In this document: positions 1 to 6,335 of the stretch, piece by piece
Layout: each line of letters begins with the position of its first letter
Numbering within the stretch: position 1 is the first letter of the stretch
NCBI GenBank assembly: GCA_964484475.1
Contig: CAZAFU010000065.1
Span: 1-15,645, forward strand
Source of the DNA: Parvularcula sp964484475
GTDB taxonomy: Bacteria; Pseudomonadota; Alphaproteobacteria; Caulobacterales; Parvularculaceae
Length of the DNA stretch: 15,645 nucleotides
Direction of reading: 5' to 3'
The notes under the pieces: generated by a model
What the model saw: the letters and a program-made list of their open reading frames with translations, nothing else
Databases searched by the model: none
What the model was told of the DNA's origin: nothing
Position numbers and translations under genes: made by a program

Positions 1-221
1 CCAGCTTCACGAACCAGACGCTGGCGCAGATCGAGCTCTTCACCAACGAAGGCCAGTACGAGAACAAGGTCTACGTGCTGCCCAAGCATCTCGATGAGAA
101 GGTGGCGAGCCTGCACCTCGCCCATGTCGGCGCGAAACTGAGCCAGCTGACCGATGGGCAGGCCGATTATATCGGGGTGTCACCGGACGGCCCGTTCAAG
201 TCGGACCAGTACCGCTACTGA
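1..221 (+). CDS. ahcY: Adenosylhomocysteinase, C-terminal end (partial)
   Basis: Only the last 72 codons are present; the reading frame begins at base 3 and ends in TGA at 219-221. The enzyme reversibly hydrolyses S-adenosylhomocysteine to adenosine and homocysteine in the cytoplasm, removing the by-product of SAM-dependent methylation. The visible tail has the family's C-terminal signature: an IELF..EGQYENKVYVLPKHLDEKVASLHL stretch, then the GAKLSQLT segment and a final KSDQYRY. This matches the KPxxYRY ending whose lysine and tyrosine reach into the neighbouring subunit's NAD site in characterised homologues. A strong hairpin follows 15 bases after the stop. In rhizobia this gene lies near chvI-chvG-hprK; here that cluster is at the opposite end of the window. 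Confidence 0.93.
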   Translation, partial: SFTNQTLAQIELFTNEGQYENKVYVLPKHLDEKVASLHLAHVGAKLSQLTDGQADYIGVSPDGPFKSDQYRY

Positions 222-236
222 CCCCACAAGTTGCGG

Positions 237-257
237 AGGCCGGGTTCCTCCCGGCCT
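237..257 (+). terminator. Strong GC hairpin between ahcY and the RlpA-like gene
   Basis: A perfect 8-bp inverted repeat (AGGCCGGG / CCCGGCCT) encloses a 5-nt loop, 15 bases after the ahcY stop. There is no run of T after it, so it is not a textbook intrinsic terminator. It could attenuate transcription or protect the ahcY mRNA 3' end. Confidence 0.45.
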
Positions 258-296
258 TCGCCCGTGGCAGGGTCTTTCCGATCTGTGGAGTCGACC

Positions 297-722
297 ATGC
301 CCGGACCTCTTCGTCTTGCCCTCCTGCTCGCCCTCGGCGCTGTCGCGGCATGCGGCACCACCGAAGACGAGCCGGCAGCGGGCGAACCGAAAGAGCAGCC
401 GCCGGTCGCCGCCGAGCCGAAAGCGCCCGCACGCCGGATCACCGGCATCGCTTCTTACTATGCCCGGAGCCTCGAGGGCCGGCCGACCGCGAGCGGCGAA
501 CCCTATGATCACGACGCCCTCACCGCCGCGCACAAGACCCTTCCCTTCGGCACGAGACTGCGGGTCACGAACCCGGCCAACGGTCGGTCGGTGGTGGTCG
601 TCGTCAATGACCGGGGGCCCTTTGCCGGCAACCGGGTGCTGGATCTCTCCGGGGCGGCCGCCCGCGCCCTCGGCATGATCGAGGACGGAACCGTCCGGGT
701 GACGGCCGAGGTCCTGAACTAG
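297..722 (+). CDS. rlpA: RlpA-like septal ring lipoprotein (double-psi beta-barrel)
   Basis: A 141-residue predicted lipoprotein. I chose the ATG at 297, not a frame-open codon at 231, because GGAG lies 6 bases upstream and the protein then begins with a signal peptide and a VAAC lipobox (lipidated Cys19). A charged, proline-rich linker (about 22-46) leads into one RlpA double-psi beta-barrel domain: GIASYYA, GRPTASGEPYDHDALTAAHKTLPFGT, the NDRGPF motif and the LDLSGAAARALGM helix. Some RlpA proteins are lytic transglycosylases acting on peptidoglycan strands without stem peptides. There is no C-terminal SPOR domain, so septal targeting cannot be assumed. The TAG stop overlaps the recR stop on the other strand within one CTAG palindrome. 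Confidence 0.88.
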   Translation: MPGPLRLALLLALGAVAACGTTEDEPAAGEPKEQPPVAAEPKAPARRITGIASYYARSLEGRPTASGEPYDHDALTAAHKTLPFGTRLRVTNPANGRSVVVVVNDRGPFAGNRVLDLSGAAARALGMIEDGTVRVTAEVLN

Positions 723-1324
723 AGGGGACGCCGCGACCGAAGCGCCGTCGCCAGCGTGCCTTCGTCGAGAACATCGAGCTCGCCGCCGACGGGCACGCCC
801 CGCGCCATGCCGGTGATCTGTACGCCCCGGCCCTCGAGGCGTTCGGCAAGATAGTGGGCCGTGGTCTGGCCATCCACCGTCGCCGGCAGGGCGAGGATGA
901 TCTCCAGCACCTGCGCATCGGAAGCCCGCGCGGACAGGCCATCGACCCGCAGGTCATCGGGCCCGATACCGTCGAGCGGCGAGATAACGCCGCCCAGAAC
1001 GTGGTAGAGCCCGCGATGGGCGCGCGCCCGCTCCAGCGCCCAGACATCCGAGACGTCCTGCACCACGCAGATGACACTCTGGTCCCGGGTGCCGTCGCTG
1101 CAGATCGTGCAGGGATCGACACCGTCCCAGTTGCCGCAGCGTGAACAGGGTTTGATGGTCGCCGCAGCCGTGAAAAGGGCGTCCGCGAGGGGCCGCATCA
1201 GGCCGTCCCGCTTTCGCAGCAGGTGAAGCGCCGCCCGGGTGGCGGAGCGCGGTCCGTAGCCGGGCAGCTTGCTGAGCAGGCTGATGAGATGGTCCAGCTC
1301 CGGACCGGCGGTCGTCTTCACCAT
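719..1324 (-). CDS. recR: Recombination mediator protein RecR
   Basis: A 201-residue protein, normal length for RecR. Features in order: an N-terminal helix-hairpin-helix (LSKLPGYGPRSATRAALHLL, about 17-36), a four-cysteine zinc module (Cys60, Cys63, Cys72, Cys75), a Toprim domain (about 83-175) and the conserved C-terminal PVGGELDVLDEGTLATAL. RecR works with RecO, and sometimes RecF, to load RecA onto SSB-coated single-stranded DNA at gaps. The more usual TR at the start of the TRxAxGxPxGG motif is TG here (Thr171-Gly172). The ATG shares one base with the ybaB stop (TGATG), so translation is probably coupled. It is the last gene of the dnaX-ybaB-recR operon. Confidence 0.96.
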   Translation of the reverse strand: MVKTTAGPELDHLISLLSKLPGYGPRSATRAALHLLRKRDGLMRPLADALFTAAATIKPCSRCGNWDGVDPCTICSDGTRDQSVICVVQDVSDVWALERARAHRGLYHVLGGVISPLDGIGPDDLRVDGLSARASDAQVLEIILALPATVDGQTTAHYLAERLEGRGVQITGMARGVPVGGELDVLDEGTLATALRSRRPL

Positions 1325-1647
1325 CAGAAGGGCAGCTTCATCCCCGGCGGCAGCGGGAGCCCGGAGGTCAGTTCCTTCATCTTCGCGGCGGACTCTTCCT
1401 CGACCTTCGATTTGGCGTCGTTGATGGCCGCCGCGATCAGGTCCTCGAGAACCTCCTTCTCGTCTTCCGCGAAGAGCTTCGGGTCGATCTCGACACGGCG
1501 GGCGTAGCCCTTGCCGTTGATGATGACCTTGACCAGGCCGCCACCGGCATGGCCCTCGGCCTCAATGGCGGCAATCGATTCCTGCGCCTCCTGCATCTGC
1601 TTCTGGAGGTTCGAGGCCTGCTTCATCATGTCGGCGAAATTCTTCAT
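1324..1647 (-). CDS. ybaB: YbaB/EbfC family nucleoid-associated protein
   Basis: A 107-residue member of the small YbaB/EbfC DNA-binding family. The N-terminal helix (MKNFADMMKQASNLQKQMQEAQ) is followed by the GGGLVKVIINGKGYARRVEIDPKLF strand region, a long acidic/basic C-terminal helix (about 62-92) and a PLPPGMKLPF tail. Family members are dimeric, bind DNA as 'tweezers' and are associated with the nucleoid. The gene lies between dnaX and recR, its usual place in proteobacteria. Its ATG overlaps the dnaX stop in an ATGA arrangement (1644-1647), and its own TGA overlaps the recR start by one base. All three genes therefore appear translationally coupled. Confidence 0.95.
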   Translation of the reverse strand: MKNFADMMKQASNLQKQMQEAQESIAAIEAEGHAGGGLVKVIINGKGYARRVEIDPKLFAEDEKEVLEDLIAAAINDAKSKVEEESAAKMKELTSGLPLPPGMKLPF

Positions 1648-3233
1648 CCGTTCTCCTTCCCGCCCAACGGGCGGATCTGTGCGATGGTCGCCCCCGGGAA
1701 CGTCGCAAGCGCCTCCCGCACCAGGGGGTGTTCAGCGATGGCCTTGTCGCGCGCCTCTTTCAAGGTGGGCTCGGCACCGGTCGACGAGCCGACCTCCACG
1801 TCCCAGGCCTGTCCCGTCCAGTTGACGAGGCCGGCCTGAATGCGGCCGGGCAGGGTGTCCTCGGCATCATCTGTCAGCGCAATGACCATCCGGGTCCCTT
1901 CGAGGGACACGAGGCGCACCTTCCTCTCGATCGCGTTGCGCAGGATGAGGTCGCCGTGAGCCGCGGCGAGAGCCACGATCTCTTCGAGAGACTTCGGAAG
2001 CTCTTCCTCCCCGTTCCCCGTTTGCGGGGGGGCAGCCTCCCCTGCGGGCGGATCGGCGGGTCGTTCCCCCGGCGTGAGCGGCGCGTTCGAAAGGACCTCG
2101 GCCGGGGTGGGGAGGCTCGATGCGTAGGCGAGCCTGATGAGCCCCACCTCGGCTGCCGCGGCGGGATCGGGGGCGGTCTGGGTTTCCTTCAGCGCCGTCA
2201 TCAGCAGCGACCAGGCCCTCGTCAGCGCGGGCACGGACATGGCCGCCGCGAGCTTCCTCGCCGCTTCCGCGTCGGAGGTCCCGGCAGGACCGTGGGCCGC
2301 CGCCGCCTCTCCAGCCGTCTTCACCCGGGCGGCAAGATGGGTCACGTCGAGAAGGTCACGCAGGACCTCGGCCGGGTCGGCGCCGTAGTCATATTGGTGC
2401 CGGAACGATGCGAGGGCGGAGGACACATCGCCGCGAAGGGCGGCTTCGAGAAGCGCCCAGGACGAGCCCCTGTCCGCAAGGCCGATCATCCTGCGCACCG
2501 CTTCGGCCTCGATCTCCTGGCCCTCGCGGCTGAGGATCGCCTGGTCGAGCAGCGAAAGCCCGTCCCGCACCGACCCCTGGGCGGCACGGGCAAGAAGGGC
2601 CAGCGCCTCGTCAGCGGCCGGAACGCCTTCCTTGCCGGCGATCTCGCCGAGATACCCGGCCAGTGTGGCAGCATCGAACCGGGCGAGGTCGAAGCGCTGG
2701 CAGCGGGAGAGGACCGTGACCGGAACCTTCCTGATCTCGGTGGTGGCGAAGATGAACTTGACGTGGGGCGGCGGCTCTTCGAGCGTCTTGAGAAACGCGT
2801 TGAACGCGCTCCTCGACAGCATGTGGACCTCGTCCACGATGTAGACCTTGTACCGGGCGACGGTGGGGGCGTAGCGAACCCCTTCGATCAGCTCCCGGAT
2901 GTCCTCGACGCCGGTTCTCGATGCCGCGTCCATCTCGATCACGTCGGGATGCCGGCCCTCGGCGATGGCGCGGCAATGGCGCCCCTCGGCCTGCATGTCG
3001 ACGGTCGGGCTGTCGATCCCGTCGGTCTCGTAGTTCAGGGCCCGCGCCATGATCCTTGCGGTGGTCGTCTTTCCGACCCCCCTGACGCCGGTGAGGATGA
3101 AGGCGTGGGCGATGCGGTCCGCCTGGAAAGCGTTGCGCAGGGTGCGCACCATCACCTCGTGTCCGAGCAGGTCGTCGAACGAGGCTGGCCGGTATTTGCG
3201 GGCGAGGACTTGGTACTGGGCGCTTTCGGTCAC
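1644..3233 (-). CDS. dnaX: DNA polymerase III subunit tau (DnaX)
   Basis: About 529 residues. This AAA+ clamp-loader subunit loads the beta sliding clamp at replication forks. Visible features: LARKYRP start, Walker A GVRGVGKTT (49-57), Walker B IVDEVH (132-137), sensor 1 FATTE and the SRC arginine-finger motif (176-178). The C-terminal half carries an Ala/Pro-rich linker and an alphaproteobacterial-type tail. I chose the GTG at 3231-3233 because a purine-rich TAAGGGGGG lies just upstream and the protein then begins close to its conserved start. A second in-frame GTG at 3303-3305 would add 24 unconserved-looking residues. The zinc module keeps only Cys87 of the four usual cysteines. I see no A-rich slippery heptamer, so a frameshifted gamma form is unlikely. 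Confidence 0.94.
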   Translation of the reverse strand: MTESAQYQVLARKYRPASFDDLLGHEVMVRTLRNAFQADRIAHAFILTGVRGVGKTTTARIMARALNYETDGIDSPTVDMQAEGRHCRAIAEGRHPDVIEMDAASRTGVEDIRELIEGVRYAPTVARYKVYIVDEVHMLSRSAFNAFLKTLEEPPPHVKFIFATTEIRKVPVTVLSRCQRFDLARFDAATLAGYLGEIAGKEGVPAADEALALLARAAQGSVRDGLSLLDQAILSREGQEIEAEAVRRMIGLADRGSSWALLEAALRGDVSSALASFRHQYDYGADPAEVLRDLLDVTHLAARVKTAGEAAAAHGPAGTSDAEAARKLAAAMSVPALTRAWSLLMTALKETQTAPDPAAAAEVGLIRLAYASSLPTPAEVLSNAPLTPGERPADPPAGEAAPPQTGNGEEELPKSLEEIVALAAAHGDLILRNAIERKVRLVSLEGTRMVIALTDDAEDTLPGRIQAGLVNWTGQAWDVEVGSSTGAEPTLKEARDKAIAEHPLVREALATFPGATIAQIRPLGGKENG

Positions 3234-3234
3234 T

Positions 3235-3273
3235 GCCCCCCTTAACCCTTCGGGGGGCCCGGACAAAAGGGTT
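3235..3273 (-). promoter_or_regulatory. Competing hairpins over the dnaX ribosome binding site
   Basis: In the dnaX leader RNA, GCCCCCC (3258-3252) is perfectly complementary to GGGGGGC (3241-3235), which contains much of the Shine-Dalgarno run and ends one base before the GTG start. A second perfect 7-bp pair, AACCCTT (3273-3267) with AAGGGTT (3250-3244), interleaves with the first. The arm order is a1-b1-a2-b2, so the stems compete or form a very tight pseudoknot. The first stem would hide the ribosome binding site and the second could release it. The pairing is read directly; the switch function is inferred and depends on the GTG at 3233 being the start. Confidence 0.4.
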
Positions 3274-3388
3274 TTGACGCCATTCGGGAACCTCCCGTTT
3301 ATCACATCACAGATGTGCGTAGACAGCGGCGGGAATGTGTTGGATTTTGGGCAGGGGTGAAATTAGTGAGTGTTTTCGGAGACTTAGG

Positions 3389-3668
3389 ATGCCTTCGATT
3401 AAAATTGCGCATATCAGGGAGCAGGGTCAGGACCTGATCATCGTCCCCCTTGACGAGACCTTCGGGCGTCGTCCCAACGACGATCGCAAGGTGACCATCA
3501 ACAAGATCCAGAACGTCGCCAGGGAAGTCGGGCTGAACGGCAAGGTCGTTCTGGCCCAGCGGCGAGGAAGAGATGCGCTTCCTCGCGCCCGAAGCCTGGC
3601 ACCCCTTCTTCCGATCGATCACCTGGAGCTGGCTGATCGGCAACCTGAACCGCCAGCTCGACTGGTAA
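3389..3668 (+). pseudogene. Small conserved-looking protein gene with a +1 frameshift
   Basis: The ATG at 3389 has GGAG 7 bases upstream. The frame reads MPSIKIAHIREQGQDLIIVP and continues to KVVLAQ (codon at 3557-3559). There the coding signal moves by +1 into a frame reading GEEEMRFLAPEAWHPFF and ending NLNRQLDW at TAA 3666-3668. Codon third positions are rich in G/C before the switch in the first frame and after it in the second, and poor in the first frame downstream. Joined, the product is about 92 residues. It resembles, from memory, a family of small uncharacterised proteins with a W-H-x-F-F and N-x-N/N-R-x-L-x-W ending, with no known function. Without a shift, translation would continue to 3745. 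This may be a real mutation, a sequencing error or recoding. Confidence 0.6.
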
Positions 3669-3704
3669 CGGTCCCTCCCCGCCGGTCGCGTCCTGCCCCT
3701 TGGA

Positions 3705-3944
3705 TCAAGACCGGCGTCCCTCCCGATCGGCGGGGTCGAAACTGAAGACCTCGCCGATCGGTTTTCCAAAAACTTCCGCGATCAGGAAGGCGGTCTCCAG
3801 CGAGGGCGCGTAGCGGTTCTTCTCGATGGCGGCGATGGTCTGGCGGGTGACCCCCACCTTTTCCGCAAGCTGGGCCTGGGTCATCTCGCCCGCGTGGAAC
3901 CGCAATTCGCGCACCCGATTGCGCAGTCTCGAGGATCTCGGCAT
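3705..3944 (-). CDS. Small XRE-family helix-turn-helix regulator
   Basis: A 79-residue protein that is almost entirely one Cro/CI-type HTH domain. MTQAQLAEKVGVTRQTIAAIE (21-41) contains the two DNA-contacting helices, and PSLETAFLIAEVFGKPIGEVFSFD completes the fold. Short regulators of this type with the VTRQTI..IE..(K/R)Y.PSL pattern often accompany a small membrane protein and autoregulate. Here the start lies 14 bases after the stop of the membrane protein, in the same direction. The ATG at 3942-3944 was preferred because the open frame upstream is the antisense or alternate frame of the membrane protein and has no family resemblance. The likely target is the repeated operator at 4388-4426. 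Confidence 0.85.
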   Translation of the reverse strand: MPRSSRLRNRVRELRFHAGEMTQAQLAEKVGVTRQTIAAIEKNRYAPSLETAFLIAEVFGKPIGEVFSFDPADREGRRS

Positions 3945-3958
3945 GGGATCGCCGGCCT

Positions 3959-4360
3959 TCAGCCAGCCCGCCGGTAGAGCACCAGGAGGGCGAGGCCGCT
4001 GATGATCTCGATGGCCAGGATGGCAACGAACAGGCCGTTCGCAAGAAGGTTGTGCCCCGCGAAGATGGCATAGCCGAAGCCCAGGAACAGAACGCCAAGA
4101 TAAAGGTAGCCCCGCAGGGTCTGCGCCAGAAATGCCACCTTGCCGTCCCGCTCGTCCGCGACCGCCCCGCGCTTCTGGCGAAGCCTGATCGCGGCGGCGC
4201 CGAAAGCGCTGAGCACGGTGATGGACAGGACAGTCCATCCGATCTTCGGAGTGAGCGGGGCGGAGAAGCCGCCCGCACTCTCGACGGCACCGAGAAAGGC
4301 CGCGAGGGCCGCCATCAGGACCAGAACGACGAAAACCGTGATCTGCTCGTTATAGGTCAT
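3959..4360 (-). CDS. Four-helix membrane protein, DUF2178-like, partner of XRE regulator
   Basis: A 133-residue predicted inner-membrane protein with four hydrophobic segments at about 8-28, 39-60, 82-101 and 106-128. A charged cytoplasmic loop containing DERDGKVAFLAQ (69-80) lies between helices 2 and 3. A DERD segment before the third helix is reminiscent of DUF2178-type proteins, which are often encoded next to small XRE regulators; this assignment is from memory. No enzymatic motif is visible. AAGGGAG lies about 8 bases upstream of the ATG. The gene is first in a two-gene operon with the XRE regulator. By analogy with such pairs it may sense or modify a membrane state that the regulator responds to, but that is inference. 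Confidence 0.75.
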   Translation of the reverse strand: MTYNEQITVFVVLVLMAALAAFLGAVESAGGFSAPLTPKIGWTVLSITVLSAFGAAAIRLRQKRGAVADERDGKVAFLAQTLRGYLYLGVLFLGFGYAIFAGHNLLANGLFVAILAIEIISGLALLVLYRRAG

Positions 4361-4387
4361 GCCTGAGGCTCCCTTTGCTCACCCTCC

Positions 4388-4426
4388 GATGTAAGAAATT
4401 TTTGACCTCGGTCAAGTATTTTTGAC
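4388..4426 (-). promoter_or_regulatory. Tandem-repeat operator and promoter of the membrane protein/XRE operon
   Basis: Two identical 9-mers, ATTTTTGAC on the plus strand (4398-4406 and 4418-4426), are exactly 20 bp apart, about two helical turns. Between and overlapping them is a palindrome with perfect 6-bp arms, TTGACC-TC-GGTCAA (4402-4415). Read on the minus strand, TTGACC (4415-4410) is a good -35 and TACATC (4393-4388) a weak -10 with a 16-bp spacer. The region is AT-rich compared with its surroundings. A repressor bound here would cover the promoter, which suits autoregulation by the XRE protein. Confidence 0.6.
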
Positions 4427-4558
4427 ATCCAGCGCCGTTCTCCATCGGCCCGGCCGCGGGGGACGGGGCTGAGCAAAGCCCGCCGCAGCGGGGAAAGCCG
4501 AGGCCCAGCCGATGCGGGGACCGGGCACCTCATTGCTTGCATGGTGAGGAATTGGGGA
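4427..4558. other. GC-rich spacer between the XRE operon promoter and the SRP RNA gene
   Basis: No convincing gene is seen here. The minus strand, downstream of the SRP RNA, holds a short hairpin CCCGC-TGCG-GCGGG (4492-4479) followed by CTTTG, and a weak CCTCA/TGAGG pair nearer the RNA. Either might end SRP RNA transcription, but neither has a clear U-tract. Confidence 0.3.
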
Positions 4559-4561
4559 GGC

Positions 4562-4654
4562 GGAAAGCCGACGCGACCCGCTGCGGAAACTCGTTACGGC
4601 TGCTTCCTTCCGGACCTGACCGGGTTGGCGAGGGCAACGTCCGCGCGGCTCTCC
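4562..4654 (-). ncRNA. ffs: Signal recognition particle RNA (4.5S-type, bacterial small form)
   Basis: The minus strand contains the invariant SRP RNA domain IV core: CCAACCCGGTCAGG, the GGAAGGAAGCAGCC loop region and the GTAACGAG side (core at about 4590-4630). The RNA binds the Ffh M domain, and the SRP delivers nascent membrane and secreted proteins to FtsY. The ends are approximate. They are placed where GGAGAGCCG at the 5' side pairs with CGGCUUUCC at the 3' side, giving about 93 nt; a few more bases on either side (GGCG/CGCC) could extend the stem. The gene points towards dnaX, its common alphaproteobacterial neighbour, but about 1.3 kb separates them here. Confidence 0.93.
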
Positions 4655-4718
4655 TGACGCCGATATTGCCGTTCGGGCAGCGGGGCGCAAGCCCCCCTTG
4701 GCGACAATGACCGCGCCT

Positions 4719-5663
4719 TCAGAGCCCGATCCGCTCGAGATAGTCCGCGATGGCCGCGGCCGTCCGCTCGGGCGCTTCTTCCATGGGAAGGTGGCCGACC
4801 CCTTCGTAGACGATCAGTTCGGCCTGCGGGATCAGCGCGGCCATGGCTTCGCCGCTCGCAGTCGGGATCAGGAGGTCCTCCTCCCCCCAGATCAGGAGGA
4901 CGGGCATCGGGAGCGTTTCGAGAAGAGCCGACCGGTCGGGGCGCGGGGTCGCGAACTGGTCCGACATGGCCTGCCGGTTGCCCGGAAAACGAAGCAGTTC
5001 CCAGTACCGGTCGATCATGGCCTCGGTGACGATCCCGTCCACCGCCACGGTGTCATGGATCGAAGCCTCGATCAGGCCCCGGGGCGTCACCTTCCGGGAG
5101 ACGGCCCGGCCGAGCGGCGAGGTCATGATGCGGAAACCCAGGGTCGTCGAGGGATCGTCGCCTTCGGGCATTCCGCTGGCATCGAGGAGGACGAGACCAC
5201 GCACGCGCTCGGGCCAGGCGGCCGCCACCTGCCAGGCCACCCATCCGCCCATGGAATTGCCGATCAGCACAGCTTCCGAAATGGCCTCGGCGGCGAAGAC
5301 GGCATCGAGGGCCTCGACCATGCCGCCCACGGTGTAGTCGCGCCCCGGGTGGGGTCCGGTCAGGCCATGGCCGGGCTGGTCATAGGCGATCACCCGGTAG
5401 CGGTCTTCGAAGGCCCGCCGCATCGGCTCCCAGGTGTGCAGGCTCGCCGCGGTGCCATGGATGAAGACCAGGGCCGGAGCATCATCGGGACCGGATGCCC
5501 GGTAATGCACACGCATCCCGTCCGGCCCCTCGGCAAAGGAGGCCTCTGGACCGCCATACTTTTCCGCCATCGCTTCGGGGTCCGTATCGGGCGTCCAGAG
5601 GATGGCGGCTGCGATGGCGAGGAGCGTGGCGAACCCCAAGGGAATGGCGAGCGCGGCGCGCAT
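4719..5663 (-). CDS. Alpha/beta hydrolase with N-terminal membrane anchor
   Basis: A 314-residue alpha/beta-fold hydrolase. Residues 1-23 form a hydrophobic N-terminal segment ending near ILW, which suggests a membrane anchor or signal peptide. The oxyanion-region motif HGT is at 69-71, the nucleophile elbow GNSMGG places Ser137, WGEEDLLIP places Asp263, and GVGHLPMEE places His291, so the triad is complete. The overall pattern resembles the lipase/esterase and C-C hydrolase-like group, but the substrate cannot be read from the sequence. It follows a lipoprotein gene by 5 bases on the same strand, so the two form an operon. The Shine-Dalgarno is weak, consistent with coupling to the gene upstream. 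Confidence 0.88.
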   Translation of the reverse strand: MRAALAIPLGFATLLAIAAAILWTPDTDPEAMAEKYGGPEASFAEGPDGMRVHYRASGPDDAPALVFIHGTAASLHTWEPMRRAFEDRYRVIAYDQPGHGLTGPHPGRDYTVGGMVEALDAVFAAEAISEAVLIGNSMGGWVAWQVAAAWPERVRGLVLLDASGMPEGDDPSTTLGFRIMTSPLGRAVSRKVTPRGLIEASIHDTVAVDGIVTEAMIDRYWELLRFPGNRQAMSDQFATPRPDRSALLETLPMPVLLIWGEEDLLIPTASGEAMAALIPQAELIVYEGVGHLPMEEAPERTAAAIADYLERIGL

Positions 5664-5668
5664 CCCGG

Positions 5669-6190
5669 TCAGCGCCGCCGCACGCAGTAGGACAGGGTGT
5701 CGGCGATTTCGGGCACCGCTTCGAGCCGGTAGGTCCGGCTGCCGAAGGCATTGATGGCAAAACGCCCGCCGGGCGTCAGCAAGGGCGAGAGCATGTCCTC
5801 GTCGAGCGGTATTTCCACCGAAGGAAGCCGCTTGTCACCGGCAGTGAGCTGGAGCTCCGAAACGCCGTCTTCGGTTTCGAACAGCACCTTGCGGCTGCTG
5901 CGCTCGTCCGCCGCGATCCAGAGGCCCGTCTTGTCCAGATCGCCGGTGATCGTCAGTCTCAGCCGCGCGCCGCTCCGGGTACAGGAGAAATCGATCATTT
6001 CGGGCAGCCGGCTGGCGTTCGGGTTGGGCGGCCAGAAGGTCAGCCCGTCCCGCTGGCGCTGCTCCCACCGCCCCTGCGTGAGCGGTCCGTCGAGCCCGGG
6101 CGCCGTCATGGTCATCTCGGCGACCTGCGGTTCGCAGGCCGCAAGGTTGAAGAAGAGGAGAAACGAGAAGGGAACCCAACGCCGTGCCAT
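5669..6190 (-). CDS. Hypothetical lipoprotein
   Basis: A 173-residue protein not recognised as a known family. The ATG at 6188-6190 gives a clean lipoprotein signal: MARRW, a hydrophobic core (about 6-15) and LAAC, lipidated at Cys19. The longer open frame upstream has no such logic. Cys70 and Cys169 in the mature part might form a disulfide. The body looks like a beta-rich soluble domain with FSCTRSGARLRLTITGD (about 68-84) and a C-terminal EIADTLSYCVRR. An AGGGTCAGGT run lies immediately upstream of the start. It is co-transcribed with the hydrolase 5 bases downstream and is divergent from the NudC gene. Confidence 0.75.
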   Translation of the reverse strand: MARRWVPFSFLLFFNLAACEPQVAEMTMTAPGLDGPLTQGRWEQRQRDGLTFWPPNPNASRLPEMIDFSCTRSGARLRLTITGDLDKTGLWIAADERSSRKVLFETEDGVSELQLTAGDKRLPSVEIPLDEDMLSPLLTPGGRFAINAFGSRTYRLEAVPEIADTLSYCVRRR

Positions 6191-6335
6191 ACCTGACCCT
6201 ACCGTAATCTTCGCAGGCTCGCCAGAGGCACGGGACCGGGGATCACCAACACCAGCCTGCCTGCTCTTTGCGTGCTTTAACGCCTCGTCATTACCGATCA
6301 CGCAAGATAAGGGGCGTCGGTTCGAGGGATCACGA

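Noticed and set aside
1644..3233. Programmed frameshift for a short gamma form of DnaX
   Set aside because: No A-rich or T-rich slippery heptamer was found on the coding strand of the gene.
1728..3245. A 505-codon open frame antisense to dnaX
   Set aside because: High GC keeps the complementary frame open. The product has no recognisable domain, while the opposite strand encodes a clear DnaX.
3303..3305. An upstream GTG start for dnaX adding 24 residues
   Set aside because: The extra residues do not resemble DnaX N-termini, whereas the GTG at 3231-3233 has a purine-rich ribosome binding site and sits next to the conserved LARKYRP. It is not fully excluded.
4357..4542. A 61-codon frame upstream of the membrane protein gene on the minus strand
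   Set aside because: It runs through the operator and promoter repeats, is Arg/Pro-rich and has no ribosome binding site.
4698..5690. A 330-codon open frame antisense to the alpha/beta hydrolase
   Set aside because: The product is low-complexity Gly/His/Arg-rich with no family resemblance, and the opposite strand has a full catalytic triad.
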